Shown: positions 1 through 9,524 of the stretch, piece after piece
Position numbering within the stretch: position 1 is the first letter of the stretch
Layout of the letters: every line of letters starts with the position of its first letter
Notes under the pieces: generated by a model
What the model was told of the DNA's origin: nothing
What the model saw: only the letters and a program-made list of their open reading frames with translations
Databases searched by the model: none
Origin: Pseudomonas sp.
GTDB taxonomy: Bacteria > Pseudomonadota > Gammaproteobacteria > Pseudomonadales > Pseudomonadaceae
Assembly (NCBI GenBank): GCA_007713455.1
Contig: VMRT01000009.1
Coordinates: forward strand, 419,533-483,532
Direction: 5' to 3'
Length of the DNA stretch: 64,000 bases
Made by a program: the position numbers and the translations under genes

Positions 1-174
1 GGCTTCCTGGCCGGCATTGAGCTGGCGCCCGACCTCGGGCAGCTCGACGTAGACCACATCCCCCAGCGCTTCCTGGGCGTGATCGGAGATACCGACGGTG
101 ATGCTGCCGTCCGCTTCGAGACGGGCCCACTCGTGGCTGGCGGCGTAACGCAGATCGCTGGGGATATTGCTCAT
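1..174 (-). CDS. gcvH: Glycine cleavage system H protein, partial
   Basis: The first 58 residues are visible and the gene runs off the left edge. The N-terminus [19 protein letters not shown] followed by [18 protein letters not shown] is characteristic of the lipoyl-carrier H protein, which shuttles the aminomethyl group between the P, T and L proteins. The lipoyl-lysine lies beyond the window. It starts about 50 bases after gcvT on the same strand, so the two are probably one operon in the order gcvT-gcvH, with gcvP expected further left. Confidence 0.95.
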   Translation of the reverse strand, partial: MSNIPSDLRYAASHEWARLEADGSITVGISDHAQEALGDVVYVELPEVGRQLNAGQEA

Positions 175-226
175 TGTTGGGTCCTCAAGGCTGTTGACAG
201 CAGTCGCGCAAAACAGTCGGTCGAAT

Positions 227-1309
227 TTACACCAGTACCTTGCCGTGGCGCACGAATGTCGGCTGCACGACCCGCACCGGATACCACTTGCCACGAATCT
301 CCACTTCCGCGCGCTCGGCGGTCCCGGCCGGCACGCGGGCCAGGGCGATGGACTTGCCAAGCGTAGGAGAAAAACTGCCGCTGGTGATCTCGCCGTCGCC
401 GACGCCATTCACCCGCACCACCTGATGAGCACGCAGTACGCCGCGCTCCTCCAGCACCAGGCCGACCAGCTTGGGCAGGTCGTCACGCGCCCGCTGCTGC
501 TCCAAGGCGGCACGGCCGACGAAGGCGCGCTCGGCCGGCTCCCATGCCACAGTCCAGCCCATGTTGGCAGCCAGTGGCGATACGTCTTCAGTCATGTCCT
601 GGCCGTACAGGTTGAGGCCGGCCTCCAGACGCAGGGTGTCGCGCGCACCGAGGCCGATCGGCGGGATGCCGGCGCCGACCAGCTCGCTGAGGAAGTCCGG
701 CGCCTGCTCCGCGGGCAGGATGATTTCCAGGCCATCTTCGCCGGTATAGCCGGTACGCCCGATGAACCAGTCGCCATCGGCCATGCCCTGGAACGGCTTG
801 AGATCATGGATCAGCCCGGCCCGCGCCTGGCTCACCAGCTCGGACGTACGCGCGCGGGCATGCGGTCCCTGGATGGCCAGCATGGCCAGCTCGGGGCGCT
901 CCCTGACCTCGACGGCGAAGCCGGCCGCCTGGGCCTGCATCCACGCCAGATCCTTGTCGCGGGTGCTGGCATTGACCACCAGGCGATAACCCCAGTCGGT
1001 CAGGTAGACGATGAGGTCATCGATCACCCCGCCGCGCTCGTTGAGCATCGCGGTGTAAAGCGCCCGACCGATGCTTTTCAGGCGTGCCACGTCGTTGGCC
1101 AGCAAGCGCTGCAGATAGTCGCGGGCCTGCTCGCCGGAGACATCAACCACTGTCATGTGCGAGACGTCGAACACCCCGCAGTCACGACGAACCTGATGAT
1201 GTTCTTCTACTTGGGAGCCGTAATGCAGTGGCATGTCCCAGCCACCGAAGTCGACCATCTTGGCACCGAGCGCAAGGTGCTGATCGTAGAGGGGAGTACG
1301 CTGACCCAT
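227..1309 (-). CDS. gcvT: Aminomethyltransferase (glycine cleavage T protein)
   Basis: A 360-residue protein of normal family length. It transfers the methylene unit from the aminomethyl H protein to tetrahydrofolate and releases ammonia. The start [18 protein letters not shown] followed by [15 protein letters not shown] is the conserved T-protein N-terminus, and [13 protein letters not shown] follows as expected. I chose the ATG at 1309 because AGGAGAAACC precedes it directly. A longer reading from 1414 adds 35 residues of unconserved sequence that run through the promoter. Lies upstream of gcvH. Confidence 0.96.
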   Translation of the reverse strand: MGQRTPLYDQHLALGAKMVDFGGWDMPLHYGSQVEEHHQVRRDCGVFDVSHMTVVDVSGEQARDYLQRLLANDVARLKSIGRALYTAMLNERGGVIDDLIVYLTDWGYRLVVNASTRDKDLAWMQAQAAGFAVEVRERPELAMLAIQGPHARARTSELVSQARAGLIHDLKPFQGMADGDWFIGRTGYTGEDGLEIILPAEQAPDFLSELVGAGIPPIGLGARDTLRLEAGLNLYGQDMTEDVSPLAANMGWTVAWEPAERAFVGRAALEQQRARDDLPKLVGLVLEERGVLRAHQVVRVNGVGDGEITSGSFSPTLGKSIALARVPAGTAERAEVEIRGKWYPVRVVQPTFVRHGKVLV

Positions 1310-1401
1310 GGGTTTCTCCTTCCGGGCAGGTCGCCGAATCGGCATTGGAAAAGTCAGTAAAGCCGGGCCCTGCGGGGGTCGGCGACTTTCGAATGGCGCG
1401 C

Positions 1402-1430
1402 ATTGTAGCCCCAAGGTCGCAGCAGGTCAC
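1402..1430 (-). promoter_or_regulatory. Candidate sigma-70 promoter of gcvTH
   Basis: On the minus strand GTGACC (1425-1430) is followed after 17 bases by TACAAT (1402-1407), a good -10 hexamer, about 95 bases before the gcvT start codon. I looked for a glycine riboswitch core between this promoter and gcvT and saw none. Predicted only from the hexamers. Confidence 0.45.
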
Positions 1431-1521
1431 GGCAGATCAGGCGGCAGGAGACTGGAGGTCGAATCGCAGCTCGCAGTAGCGCGGCTGCGTCGCTCAGCAC
1501 CCTGCCGCCAGAGCTGCGTGA

Positions 1522-3138
1522 CTAGCCAGGGCGCCGCGCCGAACGGCGAATCAGCAGCACCACCGGCAGCAGTCCGACCAGCACCAAGGTCAGTGCCGGG
1601 AGCGACGCGCGGGCCCATTCGCCTTCACTGGTCATTTCGAAGATGCGCACGGCCAGGGTGTCCCAGCCGAATGGCCGCATCAGCAAGGTCGCCGGCATTT
1701 CCTTGAGCACGTCGACGAATACCAGCAGTGCCGCGCTCAGCGTGCCTGGCAGCAGCAACGGCAGGTAGACCCGGAAGAACAGCGCCGGGCCACCGACACC
1801 CAGGCTGCGTGATGCCTGCGGCAGCGAGGGGCGAATCCGCGCCAGGGCGTTTTCCAGCGGGCCGAAGGCGACCGCCATGAAGCGGATCAGATAGGCCAGC
1901 AGCAAGGCGCCGAGGCTGCCGAGCAGGATCGGCTTGCCGCCAGCGCCCAGCCAGCTCGACAGCGGAATGACCAGGTGCCGGTCGAGGTAACTGAACGCCA
2001 GCATGATCGAAACCGCCAGTACCGAACCCGGCAAGGCATAGCCGAGATTGGCCAGGCTCACCGCGCTGCGGATCGAGCGCACCGGCGCCTGACGTCGGGC
2101 GAAGGCCAGCAGCAGCGCCACGCTCACAGTGATCAGTGCGGCGATAGCGCCGAGATAGAGCGTGTGCAGGATCATCCCGGCATAGCGCTCGTCGAGGTCG
2201 AAGCGGCCGCGCTGCCAGAGCCATACGAGCAGTTGCAGCACAGGTATGACGAACGCGCAGAGAAACACCAGGCCGCACCAGGCGCTGGCGGCAAAGGCCT
2301 TCATTCCGGTCAGCCGATACAGTGCCGCCGAGCGCGCACGCTCGTTGGCCGGGCGCGCCGCACCGCGGGCACGACGCTCGCCGTAGAGCACCAGCATCAC
2401 CGCCAGCAACAGCAGGCTGGCCAGCTGCGTGGCGCTGGTCAGGCTGAAGAAACCGTACCAGGTCTTGTAGATGGCGGTGGTGAAGGTGTCGAAGTTGAAT
2501 ACCGACACCGCACCGAAATCGGCCAGCGTCTCCATCATCGACAGCGCCAGCCCGGCGCCGATGGCCGGCCGCGCCATCGGCAGCGCCACGCGCCAGAAAG
2601 CCTGCCAGGGGGACTGGCCGAGCACCCGCGCCGCTTCCATCAGCCCCTTGCCCTGGGCGAGGAACGCCGAACGCGCCAGCAGGTAGACATAGGGGTAGAA
2701 CACCAACACCAGTACCGTGATGACGCCACCGGTCGAGCGCACTCGCGGAAAGCGGATGCCACTGCCGAACCACTCGCGTGCCAGGGTTTGCACCGGACCG
2801 GCGAAATCCAGCAGGCCGATGAAGACGAACGCCAGTACGTAGGCCGGAATCGCGAACGGCAGCATAAGCGCCCAGTCCAGCCAGCGGCGGCCGGGGAACT
2901 CGCAGAGCGCCGTGAGCCAGGCGAGGCTGACGCCGAGCACGACCACGCCAACGCTGACGCCAAGCACCAGGGTCAGGGTGTTGCCCAGCAACCGCGGCAT
3001 CTGTGTATCCCACAGATGCGCCCAGATCTCGGTGTCGATGCTGCTCCAGCTGAACAGCAGAATGCTCAGCGGCAGCAACACCAGTGCGGCGATGGCGAAA
3101 GTGATGGGATACCAGCGGCGCTCGACGGGATGGGACAC
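1522..3138 (-). CDS. fbpB: Ferric iron ABC transporter permease (FbpB/HitB family)
   Basis: A 538-residue inner-membrane protein made of two fused binding-protein-dependent permease halves, about 12 hydrophobic segments in all, as in FbpB, SfuB and HitB. EAA-type loops are visible in each half, for example MEAARVLGQSPWQAFWRVAL and, in the second half, PQASRSLGVGGPALFFRVYL. It should move Fe3+ delivered by the binding protein encoded just upstream at 3257-4258. No ATPase gene is adjacent, so the ATPase must be encoded elsewhere. The gene is downstream of an intrinsic terminator, so it is probably transcribed less than fbpA. Confidence 0.9.
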   Translation of the reverse strand: MSHPVERRWYPITFAIAALVLLPLSILLFSWSSIDTEIWAHLWDTQMPRLLGNTLTLVLGVSVGVVVLGVSLAWLTALCEFPGRRWLDWALMLPFAIPAYVLAFVFIGLLDFAGPVQTLAREWFGSGIRFPRVRSTGGVITVLVLVFYPYVYLLARSAFLAQGKGLMEAARVLGQSPWQAFWRVALPMARPAIGAGLALSMMETLADFGAVSVFNFDTFTTAIYKTWYGFFSLTSATQLASLLLLAVMLVLYGERRARGAARPANERARSAALYRLTGMKAFAASAWCGLVFLCAFVIPVLQLLVWLWQRGRFDLDERYAGMILHTLYLGAIAALITVSVALLLAFARRQAPVRSIRSAVSLANLGYALPGSVLAVSIMLAFSYLDRHLVIPLSSWLGAGGKPILLGSLGALLLAYLIRFMAVAFGPLENALARIRPSLPQASRSLGVGGPALFFRVYLPLLLPGTLSAALLVFVDVLKEMPATLLMRPFGWDTLAVRIFEMTSEGEWARASLPALTLVLVGLLPVVLLIRRSARRPG

Positions 3139-3153
3139 TCAAGCCTCGACAGC

Positions 3154-3186
3154 AAAAAAGACGACGCCCCGGACCAGGCCGGGGCG
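3154..3186 (-). terminator. Intrinsic terminator between fbpA and fbpB
   Basis: A perfect 8-bp stem, CGCCCCGG at 3165-3172 and CCGGGGCG at 3179-3186, is followed in the minus-strand direction by CGTC and a run of six T. It sits in the 118-base gap between the binding protein and permease genes. The likely role is to let the binding protein be made in excess, with readthrough supplying the permease. Confidence 0.8.
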
Positions 3187-3256
3187 CCGAGTATAACCGC
3201 AGCGGCTGACGTAGCGGCCGGAGCCGCACGTCAGCGCTGCAAGCGCGAAATGCTGA

Positions 3257-4258
3257 TCAGTTCCAGCCGGCGCGATCCATCAGCTTGATGGCTTCGGCCT
3301 GGCGCTTGCCAGCCACTTCCACCGGGATGGTGTCGGCCTTGAACTCACCCCATGCGGCCACTTCAGCAGACGGCTTGACGCTCGGGTTGGCCGGATACTC
3401 CATGTTGATGTCAGCGAAGATGCTCTGCGCCTCGGCGCCAGTCATCCACTCCACCAGCTTGCGCGCGGCGTCCGGGTTCGGTGCGTGCTTGGTCAGGCCG
3501 ATGCCCGACAGATTGACGTGCACGCCGCGATCTTCCTGGTTCGGCCAGAACAGCTTGGCCTTGAGCTGCGGATTCTGCGCATGCAGGCGGCCGAAGTAGT
3601 AGGTATTGACGATGCCGACGTCGCACTGCCCGGCATCAACCGCCTGGACCAGCGCGGTATCGTCGGCGAAAACATCGGTAGCGAGGTTGCTGACCCAGCC
3701 CTTGATGATCTGTTCGGTCTTCTCGGCACCATGGGTCTCGATCATGGTGGCGGTCAGCGACTGGTTGTAGACCTTCTTGCTGGTACGCAGGCACAGACGG
3801 CCGTCCCACTTCTTGTCGGCCAGCGCTTCATAGGTGGTCAGCTCGCCATCCTTGACCCGTTCCGGGGAGTAAACGATGGTCCGCGCGCGCAGCGACAGGC
3901 CAGTCCAGGCGTCGCTGGAGGAGCGGTACTGAGCGGGGATGTTGTCCTTCACCACTTGGGAATCGAGCGGCTGTAGCAGGCCCATTTCTTCGGCTTGCCA
4001 GAGGTTGCCACCATCGACGGTTAGCAGCAGGTCGGCAGGAGTGTTCTCGCCTTCGGCCTTGATGCGGGCCATCAGCGGAGCTTCCTTGTCGGTGATGAAC
4101 TTGATAGCGACACCGGTCTTCTCGGTGTATGCGTCGAACACCGGCTTGATCAGCTCGTCGATGCGCGAGGAGTAAACCACCACTTCGTCGGCAGCCTGGA
4201 CAGCGCCCGACAGCGCCGTAAGCGCCAGGGCGGCGAGTAAACCTTTGCTTGCCTGCAT
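3257..4258 (-). CDS. fbpA: Ferric iron-binding periplasmic protein (FbpA/HitA family)
   Basis: A 333-residue precursor with a clear signal peptide (about residues 1-22, cleavage after VQA). The mature start [20 protein letters not shown] and the motifs [18 protein letters not shown] and [13 protein letters not shown] are typical of the Fe3+-binding class of extracellular solute-binding proteins, where paired tyrosines help coordinate iron. It should deliver ferric iron in the periplasm to the FbpB permease. A Fur-like dyad lies 35 bases before the start, so iron repression is likely. The gene ends before a terminator that separates it from fbpB. Confidence 0.93.
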   Translation of the reverse strand: MQASKGLLAALALTALSGAVQAADEVVVYSSRIDELIKPVFDAYTEKTGVAIKFITDKEAPLMARIKAEGENTPADLLLTVDGGNLWQAEEMGLLQPLDSQVVKDNIPAQYRSSSDAWTGLSLRARTIVYSPERVKDGELTTYEALADKKWDGRLCLRTSKKVYNQSLTATMIETHGAEKTEQIIKGWVSNLATDVFADDTALVQAVDAGQCDVGIVNTYYFGRLHAQNPQLKAKLFWPNQEDRGVHVNLSGIGLTKHAPNPDAARKLVEWMTGAEAQSIFADINMEYPANPSVKPSAEVAAWGEFKADTIPVEVAGKRQAEAIKLMDRAGWN

Positions 4259-4292
4259 GAAACAGCCTCTTGGTGAGTTGGAACAGAGGCCA

Positions 4293-4311
4293 AATAATAG
4301 TGAATGTTATT
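4293..4311. promoter_or_regulatory. Candidate Fur box upstream of fbpA
   Basis: The 19-base AATAATAGTGAATGTTATT has AATAA/TTATT ends in inverted orientation and, by eye, matches the GATAATGATAATCATTATC consensus at 11 of 19 positions. It lies in the AT-rich gap before a ferric-iron binding-protein gene, the expected context for Fur control. Confidence 0.6.
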
Positions 4312-4367
4312 TACCTTCTCAATGCGACAAATCGTGCAGGTAATCTTTTGTAAATATCAATCTGATA

Positions 4368-5588
4368 TCAGGGCTTGGCCAGTTCGGGCAGATCACCGCT
4401 CAGTCCGAGCGCCTGACGCACGAACAGCGCCTTCGCCTCCGGCAGCGCCTCGACGGCCTTGAGACCGGCATTGCGCAACCAGCGCAGCGGCAGCAGATCA
4501 GCCTGGAACAGCCGCTCGAAGCCCTCCATGGCTGCCATCATCGCCAAATTGTGTGGCATGCGCCGACGCTCGAAGCGGCTCAGCACCCGCACATCCGCTA
4601 CCCGCTCACCGCGGGCAACCGCCGCCTTGAGCACTTCCGCCAGCACCGCGGCATCCAGCAGACCAAGATTCACGCCCTGCCCCGCCAACGGATGAATGGT
4701 GTGTGCGGCATCGCCGATCAACGCCAGGCCGGGCTGCACATAGCGTTTGGCATGGCGTTGGCGCAGCGGGATGCACAGCCGCGGATCGACCTCGAGCACT
4801 TCGCCCAGGCGCTCCTCGAAGGCTCGCCCAAGCGCCGTTCGGAATGCCGCGTCATCCAGCGCCATGAGCTGCTTGGCTTCAGCTTCAGTAACCGACCAGA
4901 CAATCGAGCACCAGTGCCGATCGCCATCGCGCTCGAGCGGCAGAAAGGCCAACGGGCCGTCATCGGTGAAGCGTTGCCAGGCAGTACGCTGGTGCGCCTC
5001 GCTGCAACGCACGCTGGTAACGATGGCTTGATGCAGATAGTCCCACTCGCGGGTTTCGCAGCCAGCCAGGCGGCGAATCGCCGAGTTGGCGCCGTCCGCG
5101 GCGATCATCAGGGGCGTGTGCAACTCGCGACCATCGCCCAGCGTCAGCCGCCAGCCTTCGGCGGTTTGCGTCAGCTGCTCGACACGCGCGTCGCCGATCA
5201 ACTGCAACCTGCCACCACGCTGCATCGTTTCCAACAGGGCGTCCTGCACCACGCGGTTCTCGACGATGTGCCCGAGCACCTCGGCGTGCACGGTCTCGGC
5301 AGAGAAATGAATCTGGCCGGTACCCGAGCCATCCCACACATGCATGTCGGTGTAGGGGCTCGCGCGCCGCGCGGCGATACCCGGCCACGCACCGACCCGC
5401 TGCAGGATGCGCTGACTGGCTGCGGACAACGCGCTGACCCGGGGCTCGAAGCCGCCCAGCGGATCGAAGTCGGCGACCTCTAGCGGACTGGCGTCGAGCA
5501 CGACGATATTCAGTCCGGAGCCTTCGAGCGCCAGTGCCAGCGTGCTGCCGACCATTCCGGCGCCAACGATGATCAGATCCGCTTGCAT
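4368..5588 (-). CDS. ubiI: FAD-dependent ubiquinone-biosynthesis hydroxylase (UbiI/VisC-like)
   Basis: A 406-residue flavoprotein monooxygenase. The FAD-binding LIIVGAGMVGSTLALAL is at residues 5-21 and the second flavin motif LIGDAAHTIHPLAGQGVNLG is near residue 295, the UbiH/COQ6 signature. In pseudomonads the gene at this position is the VisC/UbiI homologue, expected to hydroxylate the aromatic ring at C5 in aerobic ubiquinone synthesis. I chose the ATG at 5588, which overlaps the upstream TGA by one base and has AGGAG seven bases before it. A GTG at 5591 is the alternative. UbiF or UbiM specificity cannot be excluded from sequence alone. Confidence 0.85.
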   Translation of the reverse strand: MQADLIIVGAGMVGSTLALALEGSGLNIVVLDASPLEVADFDPLGGFEPRVSALSAASQRILQRVGAWPGIAARRASPYTDMHVWDGSGTGQIHFSAETVHAEVLGHIVENRVVQDALLETMQRGGRLQLIGDARVEQLTQTAEGWRLTLGDGRELHTPLMIAADGANSAIRRLAGCETREWDYLHQAIVTSVRCSEAHQRTAWQRFTDDGPLAFLPLERDGDRHWCSIVWSVTEAEAKQLMALDDAAFRTALGRAFEERLGEVLEVDPRLCIPLRQRHAKRYVQPGLALIGDAAHTIHPLAGQGVNLGLLDAAVLAEVLKAAVARGERVADVRVLSRFERRRMPHNLAMMAAMEGFERLFQADLLPLRWLRNAGLKAVEALPEAKALFVRQALGLSGDLPELAKP

Positions 5589-6076
5589 CACTTCTCTCCT
5601 GACTGCCGCGCCCGCGGCTTGAGTCGTATGTAGAGGGTCTTCTGCACCCGTGCCACCAGCGTGCCCTCGCCGTCCCGCACTTCGACATGCATCCTGGGCA
5701 AGTACTTGCCGCCGTCGGCGGTGTTCGCGCGGATCTCATCCAGCAACTTGTCGCTGATGGCGAACTCGGCGTAGACCGCACCCCGCCCGGGGCTGACGAA
5801 TTCTATGTTGGCCGCCTTGTCCCAGACGATGTAGTCGCGCCCGAGATTCTCCATCAGCATCAGCACGAAGAACGGGTCGACCATCGAATACAGCGAGCCG
5901 CCGAACTGCGTACCGACATAATTGCGGTTGTACCAGCGCAGCACCATCTTGACCTGAACCAGGCGCATATCCGCACTGATGTGCCGCACCCGAACACCGG
6001 CTCCGATGTAGGGCGGATAGAAATTCATGGCCCAGCGCAGAAACCGCGCCTTGCGCGCCAGCCTGGAAGCGCTCAT
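5588..6076 (-). CDS. DUF4442 hotdog-fold protein (PaaI-thioesterase-like)
   Basis: 162 residues. Features such as NFYPPYIGAGVRVRHISADM, LRWYNRNYVGTQFGGSLYSM and NIEFVSPGRGAVYAEF match the DUF4442 branch of hotdog thioesterase-like proteins. The NRNYVGTQFGGSLYSM segment is the equivalent of the hotdog active-site helix. The substrate is unknown. It sits between two ubiquinone hydroxylase genes, 22 bases after ubiH and overlapping the next gene by one base, so it is in the same operon. A direct role in quinone synthesis is not shown. Confidence 0.8.
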   Translation of the reverse strand: MSASRLARKARFLRWAMNFYPPYIGAGVRVRHISADMRLVQVKMVLRWYNRNYVGTQFGGSLYSMVDPFFVLMLMENLGRDYIVWDKAANIEFVSPGRGAVYAEFAISDKLLDEIRANTADGGKYLPRMHVEVRDGEGTLVARVQKTLYIRLKPRARQSGEK

Positions 6077-6098
6077 GCCGAATCCTTCGTTGTCGCGC

Positions 6099-7277
6099 TC
6101 AACCCGCGCGCGTACCCAGGCCCATCGCCTGGCGCGCGAACCAGCGCTTGGCAGCGGGAGTCAAGTCCAACCCGAGCAGGCCGAGAGTGCGTCCGGCCGC
6201 GACCAGGCGTCCGGAGTCGCCGAACAGTCGGGTCACCTGATCGGAAAAGCCAACGGTGAGCCGTTGATCGAGGCGCTGCCGGCGGGCGTACTCCTGCAGC
6301 ACCGGCAGATCGCCCAACGGCGCCTCGCTGCGCAGCAACGCGGCACTCAGCGCATCGACATCCCGCAGCGACAGGTTGTAACCCTGCCCGGCTATCGGGT
6401 GCAGGCTGTGTGCAGCATTGCCCAGCACCACCAGCCCCGAGCGCACCTGCTCCTCGGCCTCGATCAGCGTCAGCGGATACAGATGCCGGGCACCGACCTG
6501 CTGCAAGGCGCCCAGGCGATAGCCGAAGGCCTCCTGCAGCTCCTCAAGGAAGGCCGCCTCGTGGGCCTGCGCCAGGCGCGCGGCATCGACCTGGGAGCGC
6601 GTCCATACCAGCGCACAACGATCATCCTGCAGCGGCAGCAGCGCCATCGGGCCATCTTCGGTGAAGCGCTCGAACGCCAGACCGCCGTGCGGTTTGCCTG
6701 GCGTGATGTTGGCGATGAGCGCGGTCTGGCCGTACGGCCGGCGCGACACCTGGATGCCAAGCTGCTCGCGCAGCCCGGAGCGGCCACCATCTGCGAGCAC
6801 GGTGAGGTCGCACTCCAGCTGCTGACCATCGGTAAAACTCAACCGGTAACCGGTGGCGCCGGGCTCCAGTCGCTCGACCTCGGCCGGACAGTGGCGGACC
6901 ACCACCTGATCATCCAGCGCCTGCCACAGGCAATGCCCGATCCAGGCGTTCTCCACCACGTAACCCAGCGCCTCGACGCCTTCGCGTGTGCAATCGAGGC
7001 GTGCCGCCCCGAAACTGCCGCGCTCGGATACATGAATGCGCAGAATCGGCTCGGCGCGCTCGGCGATGTGTTCCCATAGGCCAAGGCGCTGGTAGATCAG
7101 CCGAGTGCCGTAGGACAGCGCCGTGGAGCGCGCGTCATAGCTGGGCTGGTACTCGTGGCCGGGCTCGAACGGCTCGATCAGATGGATGCGCCAGCCGCGC
7201 GCCCGGGCACCGTCCTGCAAGGCCAGCGCGAGACTGGCACCGACCAGCCCGCCACCGATGATCGCCAGGCTCTGCAT
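6099..7277 (-). CDS. ubiH: 2-octaprenyl-6-methoxyphenol hydroxylase
   Basis: 392 residues, the usual UbiH length. The Rossmann motif LAIIGGGLVGASLALAL is at residues 4-20, ARSTALSYGTRLIYQRLGLW follows, and the second flavin motif reads LGNAAHSLHPIAGQGYNLSL, with GN in place of GD as I recall for UbiH itself. It should hydroxylate C1 of the ubiquinone ring using O2. It follows pepP with one base between, in the conserved ygfB-pepP-ubiH-ubiI order of gammaproteobacteria. Confidence 0.93.
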   Translation of the reverse strand: MQSLAIIGGGLVGASLALALQDGARARGWRIHLIEPFEPGHEYQPSYDARSTALSYGTRLIYQRLGLWEHIAERAEPILRIHVSERGSFGAARLDCTREGVEALGYVVENAWIGHCLWQALDDQVVVRHCPAEVERLEPGATGYRLSFTDGQQLECDLTVLADGGRSGLREQLGIQVSRRPYGQTALIANITPGKPHGGLAFERFTEDGPMALLPLQDDRCALVWTRSQVDAARLAQAHEAAFLEELQEAFGYRLGALQQVGARHLYPLTLIEAEEQVRSGLVVLGNAAHSLHPIAGQGYNLSLRDVDALSAALLRSEAPLGDLPVLQEYARRQRLDQRLTVGFSDQVTRLFGDSGRLVAAGRTLGLLGLDLTPAAKRWFARQAMGLGTRAG

Positions 7278-7278
7278 G

Positions 7279-8613
7279 TCAGGCGACCTGCTCGCGAGCG
7301 GCGGCCATCAGCGCCTCGATTTCGGCGACGCTCTTCGGCACGCCACCAGTGAGGATTTCGCAGCCGGCCCGGGTCACCACCACGTCGTCCTCGATGCGCA
7401 CGCCGATGCCGCGCCACTTCTTCGCCACGTTCTGATTGTCCACGGCGATATAGATGCCCGGCTCGACGGTCATCGACATGCCCGGCTCGAGCACGCGCCA
7501 CTCGCCGCCGATCTTGTAGTCGCCGACGTCATGCACGTCCATGCCCAGCCAGTGCCCGGCGCGGTGCATGTAGAAGGGTTTGTAGGCCTCGCTTGCGATC
7601 AGTTCGTCGACCTCGCCCTGCAGCAGGCCCAGCTCGACCAGCCCGGCGGTGATCACCCGTACGGTGGCCTCGTGGGCCTCGTTCCAGTGCTTGCCGGGTG
7701 CGATGTGCTTGAAAGCCTCTTCGTTGGCCTTGAGCACCAGTTCGTAAATGGCCTTCTGCTCGGGCGAGAAGCGGCCGTTGACCGGAAAGGTGCGGGTAAT
7801 GTCGCTGGCGTAGCAGTCGATTTCGCAACCGGCGTCGATCAGCACCAGGTCGCCATCCTTCAGCGGCGCATCGTTCTCGCGGTAATGCAGGATGCAGGCA
7901 TTGCGACCCGCGGCGACGATGCTGCCGTAAGCGGGCATCTTCGCCCCGCCCTTGCGGAACTCGTAATCCAGCTCGGCTTCCAGGTGGTACTCGAACAGGC
8001 CCGCGCGGCTGGCCTGCATGGCACGGATGTGTGCACGGGCGGAAATCTCCGCGGCATGCTTCATCACCTTCACCTCGTTGCTCGACTTGTACAGGCGCAT
8101 GTCATGCAGCAGGTGATCGAGCGCGACGAACTCGCTGGGCGGCTGCGCGCCCTGGCGCGCCTTGGCGCGAATGGTCTTGATCCACTCCATCAGCCGATGA
8201 TCGAAGGCCTCGTTGGTGCCGATGGCGTAGTAGACACGGTCGCGGCCTTCGATCAGCCCGGGGAGGATGTCGTCGATGTCGCCGATGGGAAAGGCATCGT
8301 CGGCACCGTATTCACTTATCGCGCCGTCCTGCCCGGCACGCAGACCATCCCACAGCTCGCGTTCGGGGTCGCGTTCGCGGCAAAACAGCACGTATTCGCC
8401 ATGCTCACGCCCGGGAATCAGCGCGATCACCGCCTCCGGTTCGGGGAAGCCGGACAGGTACTGAAAGTCGCTGTCCTGGCGGTAGACATGCTCGACATCA
8501 CGGTTGCGGATATACATCGGCGCCGCCGGCAAAATGGCGATGCTGTTGGGTTCCATCTGCTCCATCAGCGCCTTGCGCCGACGGGCGTATTCCGATTTCG
8601 GGATGCGAGTCAT
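7279..8613 (-). CDS. pepP: Xaa-Pro aminopeptidase (aminopeptidase P)
   Basis: 444 residues with an N-terminal creatinase-like domain (about 1-170) and a C-terminal pita-bread M24B metallopeptidase domain. The dimanganese ligands are all visible: Asp260 and Asp271 in LIDAGCEIDCYASDITRTF, His354 in HRAGHWLGMDVHD, Glu384 in TVEPG and Glu408 in GVRIEDD, nearly the E. coli numbering. It removes N-terminal residues that precede proline and is cytoplasmic. It lies between ygfB and ubiH in one operon. Confidence 0.96.
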   Translation of the reverse strand: MTRIPKSEYARRRKALMEQMEPNSIAILPAAPMYIRNRDVEHVYRQDSDFQYLSGFPEPEAVIALIPGREHGEYVLFCRERDPERELWDGLRAGQDGAISEYGADDAFPIGDIDDILPGLIEGRDRVYYAIGTNEAFDHRLMEWIKTIRAKARQGAQPPSEFVALDHLLHDMRLYKSSNEVKVMKHAAEISARAHIRAMQASRAGLFEYHLEAELDYEFRKGGAKMPAYGSIVAAGRNACILHYRENDAPLKDGDLVLIDAGCEIDCYASDITRTFPVNGRFSPEQKAIYELVLKANEEAFKHIAPGKHWNEAHEATVRVITAGLVELGLLQGEVDELIASEAYKPFYMHRAGHWLGMDVHDVGDYKIGGEWRVLEPGMSMTVEPGIYIAVDNQNVAKKWRGIGVRIEDDVVVTRAGCEILTGGVPKSVAEIEALMAAAREQVA

Positions 8614-8629
8614 GAGCGGAACGATTTCC

Positions 8630-9184
8630 TCAATGCAGGGAAGGTTTCGGAGCAGCAGGTACCGGCTTGGCGCACTCGGTGAACAGCAGCAACGGCGCCA
8701 CGCGCAGGTACTCCATCACTTCCATGTAATCGGTCTCGCCGTCTTCGGACTCTTCCAGCGAGTCCTGAATCTGCGCGATGGCCGAGAGATCCTGCAGTAC
8801 TTCCATGGCCTCGGTGCTCAGCGCGCGGTCGCCAGCGGTCAGACCGAAGCCGGCGAGAAAGCCCTGGCACCACTGGCCCAGCGCGACAGCGCGCTCGGCC
8901 AGCGGCGCATCATCGCTGGGCAGCAGCAGAACGACGGCAATGTCGTCGCCGGCGAGCTCACCCTTGACCATCTCCTGCAGGCCGATCAAGGCCTGACGGA
9001 TATTGTCCTGCGGCGCTTCGCCAAGTAGGTCCGAAGCATCGGTCAGCCAGGGTTCGACATCGAAGCCGGCACCGGCGCAGCTGCGCCCGAGCAACAGGCC
9101 ATGCAATTCGGCAGGAGAAACAGTTTGCGGTGCGCCAGCCAGAAGTGTGGCGAAAGCGGCATATGGGGAATTCTGAATGGACAT
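8630..9184 (-). CDS. ygfB: YgfB/YecA-family (UPF0149) protein
   Basis: 184 residues from the ATG at 9184; an upstream in-frame start at 9292 adds unconserved sequence. Family signatures are [36 protein letters not shown] and a C-terminal [19 protein letters not shown]. It is the first gene of the ygfB-pepP-ubiH-ubiI operon. In P. aeruginosa the homologue modulates ampDh3 expression through AlpA (family knowledge). No catalytic motif is visible. Confidence 0.9.
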   Translation of the reverse strand: MSIQNSPYAAFATLLAGAPQTVSPAELHGLLLGRSCAGAGFDVEPWLTDASDLLGEAPQDNIRQALIGLQEMVKGELAGDDIAVVLLLPSDDAPLAERAVALGQWCQGFLAGFGLTAGDRALSTEAMEVLQDLSAIAQIQDSLEESEDGETDYMEVMEYLRVAPLLLFTECAKPVPAAPKPSLH

Positions 9185-9314
9185 GGCGGCTAGGCGCACG
9201 ATGGCGCAATGACTAGAATGAAGGCTTCGTATCCTAGCACCGGCGGCCGCGGCAAGACCATCGAAGCCCCCGGGCATCGCCTCCGTCTTCACTCAGTGCC
9301 CCAACAGGAATCCC

Positions 9315-9524
9315 ATGGAAGACGCCGATCTGAAAGCGCTGACCACCAAGCTGGAGCAGCTGATTCAGCGCATCGAACAGCTCAAGGCGCAAAACCACCT
9401 GCTACTGGCCAACGAGCGGAACTGGCGTGAAGAGCGCGCTCATCTGATCGAAAAGAACGAAATGGCCCGTTTGAAGGTCGAATCAATGATTTCGCGCCTG
9501 AAAGCCCTGGAGCAGGACTCATGA
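9315..9524 (+). CDS. ZapB-like small coiled-coil protein (TIGR02449 type)
   Basis: 69 residues, almost entirely helical and charged with leucine heptads (LTTKLEQLIQRIEQLKAQNH and LLLANERNWREERAHLI). This short coiled-coil family precedes zapA in pseudomonads. Its stop overlaps the zapA start as ATGA, so the two are translationally coupled, which suggests a role at the Z-ring next to ZapA. That role is inferred from context. Confidence 0.85.
   Translation: MEDADLKALTTKLEQLIQRIEQLKAQNHLLLANERNWREERAHLIEKNEMARLKVESMISRLKALEQDS

Noticed and set aside
1310..1440. Glycine riboswitch before gcvT
   Set aside because: I searched both strands for the conserved aptamer core and saw only a promoter and a ribosome-binding site.
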